A stretch of DNA of 64,000 nucleotides from Isoetes taiwanensis (Eukaryota; Streptophyta; Lycopodiopsida; Isoetales; Isoetaceae): assembly GCA_021234155.1 (NCBI GenBank), contig JAJEKV010000148.1, positions 640,616 through 704,615 on the forward strand, in the 5' to 3' direction. Made by a program: the position numbers and the translations under genes. The notes below the pieces were generated by a model that did not search any database, was not told where the DNA came from, and worked only from the letters and a program-made list of their open reading frames with translations. Shown here in pieces: positions 36,008 to 49,919 of the stretch. Position 1 is the stretch's first letter. Every line of letters starts with the position of its first letter.

Positions 36008-37618
36008 AAGAGATCAAAGCATGGGCTAATCATGCGTGGTGGGAAGTTGTGCAATAAATCACGCCTATGGATGCAATCAAATGATCTAAGCCATACAAAT
36101 TAGGGTTTGCTTCATGACATACTTACGCTATAACTTTATAATATAAAGATGGAGCAAAGAAAAAGTAGCGTGAGCAAGTAAAGCCGAAATCCGACCAACG
36201 GGAGGCATAAAGATGAACACAATAGAACAGTGCAGGGAGAGAGAGAAAATGAACATAAAAAAAGAAGATATAGTAAACGTGCAAGTATGATGGAAAAGGA
36301 CCTTATGAGATAACAAAGCAGACAAAGCTGATGATCTATTAGGTATCAAGGTACAAAGGATACAAATGGATCACTGAGGAAGGAAACTTATTGGAATCGG
36401 CCAAAGTGCACCCACATGTAAATGAGAAAGATAAGACGTATAGAGAAACTCCGAGCGAAGAGGCCAAATATACAGAAACAAAAAAAAAGGACAGATTGAA
36501 TAGGCAAAGAAGACAATGGAATGAAGTCAACCAGGAAGCAGGATCAAGGAGATAGGAGGACCCGAATGGATGCAAAGCAACCGAGGTCAAGTTAGTAAAC
36601 ATAAAGCCAATGTGAATAAGATCTAAAAGCCAAAAAGGATAAACATACCTGTAACAGAGTTGAAGGATAATGGCATAACAACTCTGGGGTAAACAAATAT
36701 AAGAAGCAAAATGTGAGGGAGAAAATGAGTCTATACGTCAATGCAACAAAAATATAATAGAATTAGTTACTTGGCACAAGGTCGGGCCAACGTGATGTGG
36801 GACCCCGTAGAACAACGCTTGGGCATCATGTGGGGACTTGTAAACGTTGATGGGAGTTCCATTTATACTATTTGTTTTGGGTTGGGAGGGGGGCAACGAT
36901 GTTATGATGCTTGGGTTGGCAGTGGGGGCAATCTTTGTGTATATGATGTCTCCGATGCTATGTATGTAGAGTAACTCGAGATTTTGTCCATTTTAGACAT
37001 TTGAGTTGTATACAATTGAGTGGGCTCCATGATAGTGGGAGGGCCTATGATACTCTTGTATACCATTTGCCTTTTATTGCAAATTTGCACTATAGGTCTT
37101 AATTGTTAAGCTAAATGAGATGGTATTGAAAGCCAAGTTTGGTGCATTGCCATGGCATAAAAAGATTTTCCACCTATAATGTTGATTTTTCTTCAAAAAT
37201 CTATTCCACTTCATAATGTTATTTTTCTAAAAATTCTATGTCATTCATATACAATTGAAGCACATGTGTCACCCTATGAAATTGACTAACTTTTGTAAAT
37301 AAAAATTTTAGCTTCCTTCTTTTTTATATATACTTCTTTCCATTTTTCAAAAAGTTTGGACTTGGGCTATTGCTCCATAAAAAACTTCTATAACGTGAAG
37401 GTGGAATATAATGCTTGATATGAGCTTCTGCAACATCTATGCATATGTGTTTGTTATTGTTCTTTGTTCTCATCTTGTTCCTAGTTCATATTGTTAGGAA
37501 GTCATAAATTGAATAACTTGTGAAATATACAGCTGCTACTATAGACATGAAGGATATAAAATTGCAATTTATTTTGCACCCATTCATTGACGATAGTGTC
37601 TAATGTTCCAAGCAATGT
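36008..37618. other. No recognised gene
   Basis: The first 700 bases are A/G-rich on the plus strand, then AT-rich. The frames 36,339-36,602 (minus) and 36,741-36,974 (plus) have no known domain. Confidence 0.4.
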
Positions 37619-37875
37619 AATGCTTATACACATTATCTATTCCAAAACCTAGAAGTGTATTATCTAATCCAAAATTAGAAGTGTTCCGCCTCGCTTGAAA
37701 CCTAGCATATTACGCCTTTTCATCCTGGGTACTATTTTATAGATTCAATCATAAAAGGCTTTGCCTTTGCTACAATGCTTATACACATTATCTATTCCAA
37801 AACCTAGAAGTGTCTCAGCCATCTCGTGAGTCATTTTATAGATCTCAACTTCATAAAATGCTTTGCCCGCTTATC
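37619..37875. repeat. Two-copy tandem repeat, ~155-bp unit
   Basis: A 40-base identical block starting AATGCTTATACACATTATC occurs at 37,619-37,658 and again at 37,774-37,813. Each copy is followed by a similar ATTTTATAGAT-TCAA-CATAAAA-GCTTTGCC segment, at different spacing (about 37,730 and 37,830). The second unit has an internal deletion. Confidence 0.85.
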
Positions 37876-40800
37876 CAAAATACAAAGACAAAGGGGTAGT
37901 ATTATTCCTTTCAAGGTAATTTCACTTGATATTAACCTCGGCCGCATAACTCCATTTGCCAAAGGCTATGGGCGTATCATAATTGGTAGCCATCTTCGCA
38001 TCTTCTAAATTCAAGTAATGGATGTTTCAAACCGCTAAGTCATAATTGCAGTGCCATCTAACTTCAAACGCAAAGATCTAAATCATTAGCTATGGCAAAG
38101 TGCATTCAATGCCAGCCTTCAAACTAAATCCCATTTCCTTTGACAGTTCCAGAATCTTCTTCATCTCCGCCTTTGCACGCCATCCTGCCTTCAATCTTCT
38201 CGAGAGCAAGCTCTTGAAAGTTATTCAACCTAAAACCTACATCACATATGTTAAGAGCTAGTTCAATTATAGAATATGACAGTAAGTGCCTTTATACCTC
38301 AAAGATCGACCGGGCCTTTGGTTTTTCCACCCTTCTTATCTCCCTTTAATTCCCATGTGAGAATCCAAAGTAATTCATTATAGAATTTCTCGTTAGGAAG
38401 TATAATTCTATCTAAGTGAGAAGTGCACTATTCTACCTGCTAGAAATACAGTTACCATCCTAAGAAGGAATTACTAGACGCTTTCTATATCATCAGCCCA
38501 CAATGAAGTCTCCTCCAAAACATCTTTTGTTTCCTCCTTTGATCAAGCAATTTAAATATTAGGTGGTCTTATATCCGAGACATGGTAAAGAAAAATAATA
38601 AAGAAAACAATGGTTACGTAAATCAAAATGCGTGAAGATTCAACAACCAGAGATACCTTCCCCGCATTTGTATGGCATACCGTGAGTTCAAAGATCCGCC
38701 GCACTGCATAAAAGGAAGCTTTCAATAATAGGCTCGATGATCCAACTATTGGTCCATGCAAATGTCTCTGCGGTCAAGAGCTTCTCAGCCTTCTTAACAT
38801 GTTCCCCTCAAGTAGGTGTTGAATATAATAATTTGAGTTCACAGCAAAGCTCAAGAAAAATTCGAGAGAAAAAAAGATAAAGAAAATATTCATAGCCGTA
38901 GGCATGCCAAAGGATGGGTGGAAATTTTGCTGTTTCCTGAAGGGCAAAGAATTTGTCATTTCACCGATGAAACAGAATATTTTTGTAGTAATAACTTCCA
39001 AGCATAAGAGAAATGTTTTATTAGCTCGATTTCCGACAAGATGCTATAGTTAAATGCTTGATACGCTTCGTGGATTACTCGCCAGAGCTTAAGACAAAGC
39101 TTCAAAGAAAACCAACCTCCAAAGAAGAGCCCAAATTGTGAATTTGCCATACACTTAAAGGATCTCAGATACTTGCTATACACGTAAGGATCGGACCGGA
39201 AGAGAGGGATCGCCTCACCGGGTATGCATCTAACTCAGAAGCTTTGAACTTTAACTCTAGATTATATGCATCAAAAACTCACCATTCAATCTCAACAAGT
39301 GATCAATCCCAAATTACCAATTTAGGGCGCGGATAAAAATCCATACACAAGATAACATTATAAATATAGATGCACAGATAAGAAAACTAAATATGAAAGG
39401 CATGGATAAGGAGCGATCTAAACATGGAGCAAGAGGAAGAATGAGGATAGAGGAGCAAGGAGGGTCCAAATACCAAAACAATACTAATAGGAGGTCGGTT
39501 TTCTCTGCCTAGATCGAAGTCTCTCACCGTAATGGAATTTACTTATTTTAGAATGCTATAGTTTTGAAACTCATTCCAAGTGGTCTTGCTTAAACTTTGA
39601 ATCTGACATGTAGAAGAGATGAATGCAAGGCCCAGTTAAAAATCTCTCTTGGAGTCCCAAATTGCTTGCTTAGAGTCCGCAAAATAATAGAAAATATTAT
39701 TCTCATTCACATTCCAAATGCTTGATTTCGACTGTTTATGGGTCGGAAAGTCAAATCAAGAAAAGATCATTGCGTAAAGGAAAAAAAAAGGGAAATTTCT
39801 TCATTTGGAAATTTTGACCTAAACTAATAATGTAATAATCAGTATAAAAGTAGGTGTTTTACCTAGGTTGCTATTACAAATACGTATGAATTAACTGCAG
39901 CAAGCAACGCATTTGTACAACAATGATTGTAATGAATTAGCATAAGTAACCTACGTAGCTAGACGATAGAAGCTCATAGTAGAAAGTCGAGTACGCATCC
40001 TCGGCATGGATAGAGTATGTTCCTTGCATGTAGCATGCCGTAAATAAACAGAATATAGAGCCAAACAAATGAAACCTCCTTTGTCCTGTATAATCCATCT
40101 GGATATTTAACATGAACATTATGGCAGGAAGATGGTTACCGAAGTTATGGCAAGAAGATGGCTACCTTAAACTTTGCTAGGAATCCAATGGCCACATTTT
40201 CAAGAAGCACAAATATATTTGAGAAGCCAAAGAATAAATAAAGCCATAAGAAATACATTTTCAATACATGGAATAAGAAATACCAGATAATTTGGCAAAG
40301 AACTGTGAATCATCATGTTAAATCTCTTCTTAGCCAAAATTATATCTGTGGCTTAAAATTGATATTGAAGGGACCGAAGAATAGCCGTGCATATGTCCAT
40401 CCCAGAATCGATGCTAAGACCGTGAGAGATGACTAAAACACATGAGAAATAGCAAAATAATAGATCAGATGCATTCAAAAAGATCAAGAAAAATAAAGAC
40501 TATAAAAAACGCTGCCCTGGCACAAACCTCAGCTCCAAATGGGCAAGCTTCAAATGGTACTTCTCAAAGGTGATGAAGGCTTTTATTGCAAATAGGATGT
40601 ATGCATTGAGAAACAAAGCTACAAATTGAATGATGAGGAAGCATTCAAACCTAACCATGTATGTGGATAAAGATTCCATGGCATCTCTAATAATCCATCT
40701 CGAGATAATCATTGTGAGTTTTACTTCACGCTTCGCTTTTCAAATTCGATGCATATCGCAGTTCTATATCGCAGGTTCTGTGTTATTATCCCAAACTTGC

Positions 40801-40979
40801 CTCTATAGAGAAAGGAAGTTAGAAACTGAAAAAGAAATTGAAATACAAAACCGAAGCAAAGCAAGCATCTACACAAAGATCAAGATTGAGTTCAAGAAAG
40901 AACTATAAACCACAAAGTGTCCGATTCATAATCACAGGGCATGGTACGAGAATGTTTAGGGCGCTAGTAGTAACCTAGC
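37876..40979. other. AT-rich DNA; minus-strand frames unassigned
   Basis: Several minus-strand frames cluster (38,552-38,761; 38,774-39,001; 38,956-39,183; 39,937-40,119; 40,500-40,712). They are rich in hydrophobic residues, but I recognise no domain and no consistent exon borders. They could be decayed exons or chance. Confidence 0.3.
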
Positions 40980-42124
40980 TGCGCGTCACCAACTCGCTTT
41001 TTTCTTCACGACGACAAATGAGGGTCGAAGGTGTGAGTCCGGCTATACCGATCCAAATGCTTGTGTTAGGACCGGACTGCGGTGGATTTCGCCTTTGATA
41101 AAGAAGGTTTTTTGTCGGAGCATTGCCGCCGCCGTGTTCTTCCTTCACGATCAAATGATAAGGTAAGGCTTGGTCTTCCGCTAGCAGCTAGTGATATGAA
41201 GTAGATGGGCTAGAGCCAGTGTTAGTGTGATTTCCGTACTAGTGGTTTCCATGAGGAAAATCGTAATATGTTCTTTCAAATTGATAGTTCATAGATCTTC
41301 ACTTAGAGGCATAAGCATGGGATTCTTCTTCCAAGTTGCACTCATTGTGTCTCAAGGTCGTGACTTTTGTGGTTATGCACTATTCTTCTTCGGTTGTGAC
41401 TCATTGCAACCCTCATGGGTTGCATCTTTTGTGGTTCTCAGACTCATTGCGTAAATGGGATGGCTGCGCTTAGTTGCTCTAGTTGTTTGGTTTATGACAT
41501 AGTATAGTGCTCCGCAAGCTCGTATGTTTGTTATGGTATTTTATGAGGTGTTTGAAGCCCCCTTCTATCCCAGCCTAGAGAGACTTTGAATAATGAAAGG
41601 TAAGCATGGATTTTCCGCACGATGCTAGGATTTGCAATGGGCTTGACCTGAGACCAAGGAGGCCTACCACCGCATCAGGTCATTGAGTTTGACTCCAGTG
41701 CCTTAGATGGCGGTGAAAAGAATGGTGATTTGGACCCACTCCATCCTGAGGAGGCCTATAGGGACGATATTGCTTGAAGATGGGTGACTACTCCATAGTA
41801 CATTTTGAAATGTAGTGCGTGGCCCTTATAATGCGAAGATGGAGCATCTCAGTCAAGTTAACGCTACGAAGATACTCTGTCCTTTCTTTCTTCTCGCTTA
41901 ACTAGGTATTCATCTGGGGAGCTTCAAGTTGTCCGCGGCTTCAATAATCGCTGATCTCTATGTAGCCAAGATGGTGTGAAAGCATGCAAAATGAATTTGT
42001 TCCAAGTTTGGGCTTACTTGTTGTGCTACTTTCCCTATGGGGCCATTTCATACTTTTGTAATAAGGTCTCTGCCACTTTTTATTAATAGAAAATCATAAA
42101 TTTCGTGACTCCTCAAAAAAAAAA
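40980..42124 (+). mobile_element. Possible 3' end of a poly(A) retroposon
   Basis: A GC-richer stretch (about 40,980-41,960) runs into TTTGTAATAAGGTCTCTG, an ATTAATAG word and a final run of ten A (42,115-42,124). This is the look of a LINE 3' end, on the strand opposite to the two other LINE tails. The terminal words differ from those copies, so it would be another family. No RT or endonuclease motif is readable upstream. A chance A run cannot be excluded. Confidence 0.3.
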
Positions 42125-45100
42125 GGTTCTGATTCCAACTTTGTTTGTGGTAAAAATAAAAAGTCAACCTATTTGATCGGATAATGCCTACCGAAATAAT
42201 GGCTTCCTAGAGCAAATATCACGCAATGCCCACGCCCAAAGAAAGTCTTGGTTTTCAGCGATGCTTGATTGTCTCGCATTCCTAAGGACCGCCACACAAG
42301 AAGAAAATAGGAACTAGTTTATTTCAACGCCATATCCTAATATTTACATCCAAGATCAAATCCAAATGGATGCACCATCCAACCAAAGATGCAAGCCATC
42401 TTCGCCATCTCAGAAGAACTAGATAAGCACTTCAAATTAAGATGGCACTAAAATATTTAGAGATTTTGGACACGGATGTCATTCCAAGTGGGAAAAAATC
42501 CCAAACCTTAGGAATAACCATATAAGAAAAAATTCTAAAAAGTTTTGGAACCCCGAAAAAATCGAATTTAAACAATAGGATTCAAATAGGTACGTGGACA
42601 CAAATCATTGAATCATTAGAAATACACATTGAGTACATGAAAGTGAAATGGCTACAAATGCAATGCAGAAATTGAACAACATAGAGGTGTCGAGTGAGAG
42701 AGCATCCATTTCTACAATAAAGATTTGATGTAAAGATTTGCAACAAGCAAAAATCCAAGCAAAGATTTGATGCAATTATTCAAAGTAAGTGCTACATGGT
42801 TGAGCGGCCAAGAGCGTATATCTAAATAGAAACGCATTGACAAAAATAGAAGTCCCTAAGCATTGAACTTCCAAAAAAAAAAAAAAAACCTTTTAAAATC
42901 TGTACAACAGACTTTTACCTTCCATGGACTTTTGCAAAGACCACTTCCAGCCAATTAGCAGTCTTAAAAGAAAACAGGTGCCTTTTCTTTTAAGCCTAGA
43001 CTTGATTACATGTTAAATAATCATCAATTTTAAATCAACTGAATAGATCAATGATTACACATCATGAAGACAAAACCAATGCTCATATAAAATGTCATGT
43101 ATTTAGCTATAATCCAAAATCGTTTTCTTAGATGTAAGAAGCAAATTATTTTTAACAACCTTTAACTCAATTTCTTGCAAATGCAACTTACAAGACATCT
43201 TTTCAAATCAAGAAGAATTAGAAAATGTAGATGAAAGCTTCAAAATCCATTTAATAGACACAACCTAAAAGGAAGAGTTTTCATTCTTTATATATAATGT
43301 ATTGAACCTATGTTTGTGTCATGTGCCAAAGCCAGCATAAGCCTTCCTTCTAGAAATGTCCAGCCAATGCCGATGCCATTAGAATATGAACTTTGATCTG
43401 CATTTAAATGGAGAACAAGGTTTTAGCATATGCCCTGCTAGTGCATGCAATCATTTGCATGCGTAGAAATTGAAAGACTTATCTTGCAGGCCTATAAATT
43501 GATTTCAAAGAATCGGGCCAGCATCCAAGAAGAACAAAACCATAGGAGGTGGAGTTCCGGCACCCGCACAACCGCATAAATGTTAGCATGATGTGGTAAC
43601 AATGAAAGGACTAACCGTAAGCTATGGAACACCACGCTATAACCCTTCAATCGCGGTCCCGTCATTCAAAAATATAATAATATGTTTTAAGAGAATGCTC
43701 AAAACAACTCGATTTGAACCATTAATTCTATGGTAGTCCACAAATGCTGGACGTGGAGCAGTAGAATGTGAACAAAAGCATGGCACATGTCAATACTACA
43801 ACAAGTGTTAGATATTAGCCTTCATGTCACTTTTTGAATCTGCAAGACCGTGATCTCTGCAAAGAATAGATCGCAGCAAAGAAAACCTCACCCATATATT
43901 CTAAATCGTTCAAATGCAATCATGTTAAAGAAAACTCCAACTCTGGTCTGATATAGATGAGCATATATTGTTCAAAATAAGTGGCCGAGGTTGGTTTGAC
44001 AAGTTCTTTGTCTCAAATGTATCTCAAAAGTATCTCAACTTCAGCCCTTCATCAAGTTCTGTGCAATTGATCTCAATATATCTCAAAAAGACTTTTATTT
44101 CATAATGGAACAGCTTCACAAATTTAAGCTATAAGTGAAAGACAAGCTGTACCTATAATCCACATGCTATGAGCAATATTTAAATGGCATTAGTAACATG
44201 AGCCAGCAATTTCCTTTTGGCATAAATAAAAAGTAATGATCTTAATTACGTATAGGACAAGGCAATATAAGCCATTCTATGAACCATAACCAGGTAGTGA
44301 TCTAAAATGAATTTGAAGTTCATATCCTTGTAGTAGAATAAAAAATGCATCATCATAAGAGCTTTCTAGATTTGTTTTTTAGCTCCTTACATGTCGAATT
44401 CATTGAATAGCAACTTCAGACCAAAAATGTACGCACTGATTGGAGTTCATTCCATAGCCACTGCAGTGTTAAATTGAACCCATTATATTGTGTTTGATCC
44501 ATCACTATGATTTACAAAGAACCCAGATCCAATGTCAAATGATAATGAAAGTCAGCTTTTAGAAATGCCAAAAGCTTGAACTGTATTAGTTTAATATGTG
44601 TCAAAATGCGGTTAGATCCCAAATTTTATGAACAGTGTTTGCAGTTTGATTCTAGGCCAACTAATGTGAAAGCAAGGCGTAATTCACGTACCAATAGACT
44701 TTATAGAACTAGTTTCTTTTGATGCAAAACTCCAGATGTGCAAAGCTCCAGCCAAAGTTATGTGACGGGAGGCAAAAATTAAGTGAAGTAGAGGATTGTA
44801 CAGCCAAATGACCACCTAGCTTGATGAAGGCTTCTTTTGCACTGTAAATAGACCTTGTGTTAGTGGATGCCATGGTCAAAGTATGCTCCATGTCTAGAGA
44901 TCCTTGAATATGTTATGAGATTCGTCAGTAAAGAAAGTAGTAAAGAAAGGCATCCATACCAAAAAACCTCAAGTCTTGAAAGCTTGGCAGCAATCTTTCA
45001 GATGCTAAGAGGAGCACTCCAATGTAATCTGGCCATTTTAATAATCTCGCTAGTCTCTTTTGAGACATGTCATACGGGGTAAATAGGTCAAAGAAACCAA

Positions 45101-45370
45101 ACAAATATGTGAAGGTGATAATATCCCCCGTGATCGGCCAAATTTCATAAACATGCATAAATTAAATGCAAAATCTACAAGAATACTTTTGACAACTTAG
45201 AAATGTGTGTTTCCTACGAAAGCCTTAGCCTCAAATAACATGCAAAATAACATGCAAACTAATTTCTTCAAGGAAGTGGCAAGTGGCAAACATGCACTTA
45301 TATAAAAGTAGCATGCATGCACGAATAAGACCTTATATGCTTTATAAAATATCACTCATATATAATCGAG
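42125..45370. other. AT-rich DNA without a recognised gene
   Basis: Short unrelated frames only. An A run (about 16) near 42,874-42,889 could be another retroposon tail but nothing upstream supports it. Confidence 0.4.
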
Positions 45371-46120
45371 TGTCATTTTTTGTTTGAAAATATTTGTTTG
45401 AGAGCTATTTATTTGAAGCATCGCTGCAGGACACGCGGAGTTCCCCTTTTCTTGCTCTTACTCAAGCATTGCACTGCAAGAAAACTCCGCCCCTTTTCTT
45501 GCTATGCCGGAGATGGCTGCGGGTGTCAGTGGCTTTGGTCGACGCCTCCACATACCGGGCGCCAAGAATGCACTTTCGCCGAGCATCGGTCGTACGTGAT
45601 TAGCGCCTTTTACCTACATTTACTCCAATGTTACGCGTTTGGAAAATTCATCGCCTTTACTGTGCTTCCAAACCCTTGTTCGCTATCAAAAGGTCCATTT
45701 CTCCGCTTTCTTTTGATTCTTCTAACGATATCATTTATCTCCGCATGAGCCGCCGACGCTTTTGCCTATCTTTAAGCTCCATACGTGCTGCTCTTTGAAT
45801 TTCTTATCAGATCGAGCTTGAAGTACTTTAAATCAGAAGAATTTCAAACCTGCTGCTGGAATGCCGCTTTTGTGCATCGTAAGAATTGGCGCTTTGCTTG
45901 CTTGGAGTCTCAAAACCTAAATATTTTTCAGATGATCTTATCTCCGTGGGGCATGTCCGTAAGTGTTGAAAGTCCTAAGATTGAAATTGTTCCGAAGATT
46001 TTCATTTTCTTCAAGGCCTTATATGAATTCGGGTCATGTGAATTTGAATCTTGTGCTTTGGTTAGTGAATACTTTCTAATATCATATGCATGTTAAAGAT
46101 GCGGCGATTAGGGTTCGTCA
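45371..46120 (+). other. Moderately GC-rich unassigned open frames
   Basis: Two overlapping plus-strand frames start near 45,380 (122 codons) and 45,394 (69 codons), and a third runs 45,785-46,096 (103 codons). Base composition is higher in GC around 45,420-45,760 than in the flanks. None resembles a family I know; they could be a decayed coding exon or chance. Confidence 0.25.
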
Positions 46121-49100
46121 GAGCTAAAGCGTAACATTATACTAAGTATTAACTAGCTCTTTTTATTTTTAGCTAAAACAAGTTAGTTCGCTTTGTTACA
46201 AGATATATTAATATATGCATGTGATAAGGGAAACCTAAAAGGCGATCGCTTAGCTTCTCAGAGGCATGTGTTCATTCATATCTCCGCTTCTCGGAAGCTC
46301 TTCTAAGGATTCTAGAGTCCTAGCTGTAATATCTCTGCAATACCAATATTCATAGCGATTTCATCATGCTAAAGATCATTTGTCATTCTATCTTTTTCTA
46401 TGTGTGGCTCTCATAGACATCATTTTCCAAGACCCGCGCCGCAGAAATCCTTGCTCATGCTAAATCTCGGCCCCTCATGGTTTCAGTCCTGACATATCTT
46501 GCCGTGATAGCGTATTTTGTGAATGATTCTCAAGGTAATGCATAAAGAACTCCTTTATGTCTCCTTTTCATTTCGTCCATTAGTGGGGGCAGATGCCACT
46601 ATGAGCAACCCGACGCCACAATGGCTAACCGCTGGTCGCATGCTTGGTAAACTTAGAGTTTCTTCCTCGCCTCCCTACCAAGGGCACCGAAACCCATGGC
46701 CGCAGTGTATGTAATCACAGTGAGTCTTTGACATGAAAGGAAAAATCGAGCTTAATATGTCATATTAAAGTTTTGCTCCATTTGTTTATTCCAGTACAAA
46801 GGTATTCAAAGTTGATTATGGACACGAGGAAATTTAAACCTCGATTTGAGAAGACCCAAGAACTTACGGGTCTTGACCAAGAGGTTTATTGGTAATGAGA
46901 GGGAAAGGTATTGTCACAGTCTATAAATTCAAACATGTGAAGTGGGGGCAAGGATGCTAGGGGAGATTCCAGATCAAGAGGTTGAAGGGTCTGAAAGCAG
47001 ATTTTGAAGGATCTTGTGTTGCTAGCCAAGTGGGGTTTTTGGGCCCTCGAAAGTGCTAAGTAAGTCCTGTGATCTTGCTTATCTTGATTTTCAAGCAAGC
47101 TTTGGGCCGAGGGAATTCTTCTAATCCAATCGCATTATTTAGAGTCAAAACCATTGTCCACTAATTCTATATCCTTATGGTGCTACTTTGTGCCATTTCT
47201 AAAATGTATTAATGCTAAAACAGCTACTAGGGAGGTTATAGAACTTGAGTTATCATGCAAATTCTAGACAAAGGAAGTTCAATACATGTTTTAAGTGATT
47301 TAAGTCGATTTTGCAAAACATGTCTACACACTTTAGGCAACTTGTGCCGCTTCCAAAATATATGTACACTTAAGAATGTAGGTACAAATTTTGGGAAGTT
47401 ATAGCTCTTGGAAATTTGTCACTGTGAAATTTGTGACAATAGAGCTCAATGCAAATTTTGAGGGATCTATGCTTGATTTTGAAAAATACTTTTAACACAC
47501 TTTGTGCATTCAATTTTATCTATTCATTGCAAATTAGCTTCACCTTTATTCTAAATTTAGCTTTAAAGTCTCCTAGTAGTTAATCTCCCTAAATTTATGT
47601 GTGACAGTGGAAATCCTTTTGTTTTCATGTAGGACGCCGAGGATAAATGGGGAGGTAATTTCTACTCTAGCTTTGGCACCACAAATCATATTTGTAATTG
47701 GGCAGGCAATTAGCAACTTTGATTGGCCAAATCGAGGTCTCAACTCAGCATCAAGTCCAAGATGTTAGTAATTGTTTATACATCAATTTCTTTAAGTAAT
47801 CGAGGGTTGGTCTATAAAAGTGGTAGATCGTGATAAATTTCTTAGCCTCAAAAGCTTTGATATCTAAGCAAAACATAAAATTGATCATATTACGCAGCAT
47901 AGCTCGTGTCCAAAGTATATGCTTTTGCAAAATTGAGTAACTATAGCTTTTGTCTAGCCTTGCAAAGAACAAATACATCTCCACAATTTTGTGTAATTCT
48001 TTGGAAGTAAATTATTTTCCTTTTGCTTCATATATGCACAAATGGTATTTAATGGTAAAATGTCTCGGTGATTCTTAGTAGCTTAGCGCATTCTCTAATT
48101 TACTTTTAGATATTTTCTCGTGTTTGGCCGCACTAACTTGTTGCTATATCGATCCGGATGTACCAAAGAATGAGAAAAATACCGTGATTCTAATATTTTA
48201 CATCTTTTGATAAAATTGATCACAAAACAATCATCATGTTTTTTTTTAAATCCGCATTATTTGTGGAGGTTTAAATGTTTCAATTGCTAGAGCTTTGTGC
48301 AAATGTACCTTCTACGTAATACTGTTAATCTTAAGAAGGTACCAAGCTTCCGATCCTTCCTTTATTGTCAATTTAAGAATAATTAATTGTATTATTGTTT
48401 TAACATACCCTTCCTTTGTAGAGGTCATTAGGGCGGATTTGGGTCCAAATGGCCTCCTATCACCATTCCACGCCATATCATTCTTTTTTCCCATGCTACC
48501 TAGATAGTTGCAAAATCTCATCATTACAGATTTACTTGGAATATTCTCCTAATAAGGGGGATTTCGCGATTCATGGCGCCTATATGTATTTAATTCTCAT
48601 ATGTCGTGACAGTCGATGCAACATGTATGCCTAAAAAGCCACTCTTATAGCATACCAGAACTCATGGCTGCTCTGGTTTGTCGTGATACCGCTGCGGCGG
48701 TTACCCATTCTTGCTTATTCATTTAGATAGGCTATACATACAAGCTTCCCGCTTCTTCCACATTTCAAAAATTTGAATGTAGGTTGGAAGCTTTGTATCG
48801 TGACTTCATTTCGAGGGCGTTTCATGTCAGCGCTTCTTTAAGGTTCACATGGAGAAGTTTAGCCCTCCTACCGAGTTCCAGCGGAAGTCAAGACCGGATT
48901 AAAAATTCAGCTACTGCATCAAATACGCAGTTGGATCTTGCAAGGGCTGATTTTCCAAAACGGGCTGAATTTTTGCCTCACCTCAAGTTCAAGAGTGTTT
49001 AAGCCGTCATTTTCGCAGTCAGTCTATGTGAACCGAAAGCATTAACCGATCTTATCATCCCAATATGTGCTTTTCCTTTCCCCTACACCAAATTTGAATT

Positions 49101-49919
49101 TTCTTAATGTATAAAAGCATGGATTGTGGTGGAGAATGGACTTTTTCGATTTCCATATGCACGCTGTAAATTTCAAAACGTAGGTTAGTAATGACGCTCG
49201 CCCACATCAAGCTTAATTGTGTCAGCATATAAATTGTACACCTTCATTTCACAATGCGGCTATCCACGCAGTATGGAAGCTCCAAATGATAAGTGATAAG
49301 GATCCAACCGACTCACTCTAATATGCCCGCCTTCAATCGCAAAAAGAGGTCTAAAAAAATAAGAACTTAGACCCTAATGACAGTCTTTACAAAGTCAAAA
49401 GTGTTGACATCCAAGGATGGGCGCTTTATATCCATTGGATCCGCTGAGGGCAAGAAACCGCCATTTCAGGACGCTTCAAGCTTCTAGTTCATTTTTGTGG
49501 TGATTCGTGAACTCGCTCTTAGGATATTGTGAGAGATTGAGAGAGGATGAAGGCATTCGAATCTAATACGCTCCTTGAGATGAGCCCCTCCAATAAGGAA
49601 GGGGAAATGTCCGCCAAGATGCTAATAAACGACATTATACTCTTGCAATGAAGGGTTTATACATTTGAAGTACAAAGGTTATGGTGATAAATTTAATACA
49701 AGAAGGCTTTGACTACCTTTAACAATAGATTCCTTTAAAAACTCTATTAAGCATTTAAATTATAGCAAAATGAGTCTTGAAACTCTTTTTTAAGTAGTAG
49801 AAGAACTCTTTGACTAGTTATCCATTTGATGACCATTTTTTAAGAAAAATATGATATGTGACATTTTATATGCAAACATTCATAAAATTTATGAACATTG
49901 AAGGTCAAAGCCATCCTTG
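46121..49919. other. No recognised gene
   Basis: AT-rich with short frames. No long repeat or domain was noted. A small hairpin, AAGACCC to GGGTCTT near 46,851-46,876, is likely chance. Confidence 0.4.

Noticed and set aside
34660-36009. 449-codon open frame and lysine/arginine-rich frames on the other strand
   Set aside because: They follow from a C/T-only strand, which cannot form stop codons. Composition is Phe/Ser/Pro/Leu only and there is no domain.
45380-46096. Plus-strand frames of 103-122 codons as a possible gene
   Set aside because: No family match, and the frames are in different registers with stops between them. Kept only as an unassigned region.
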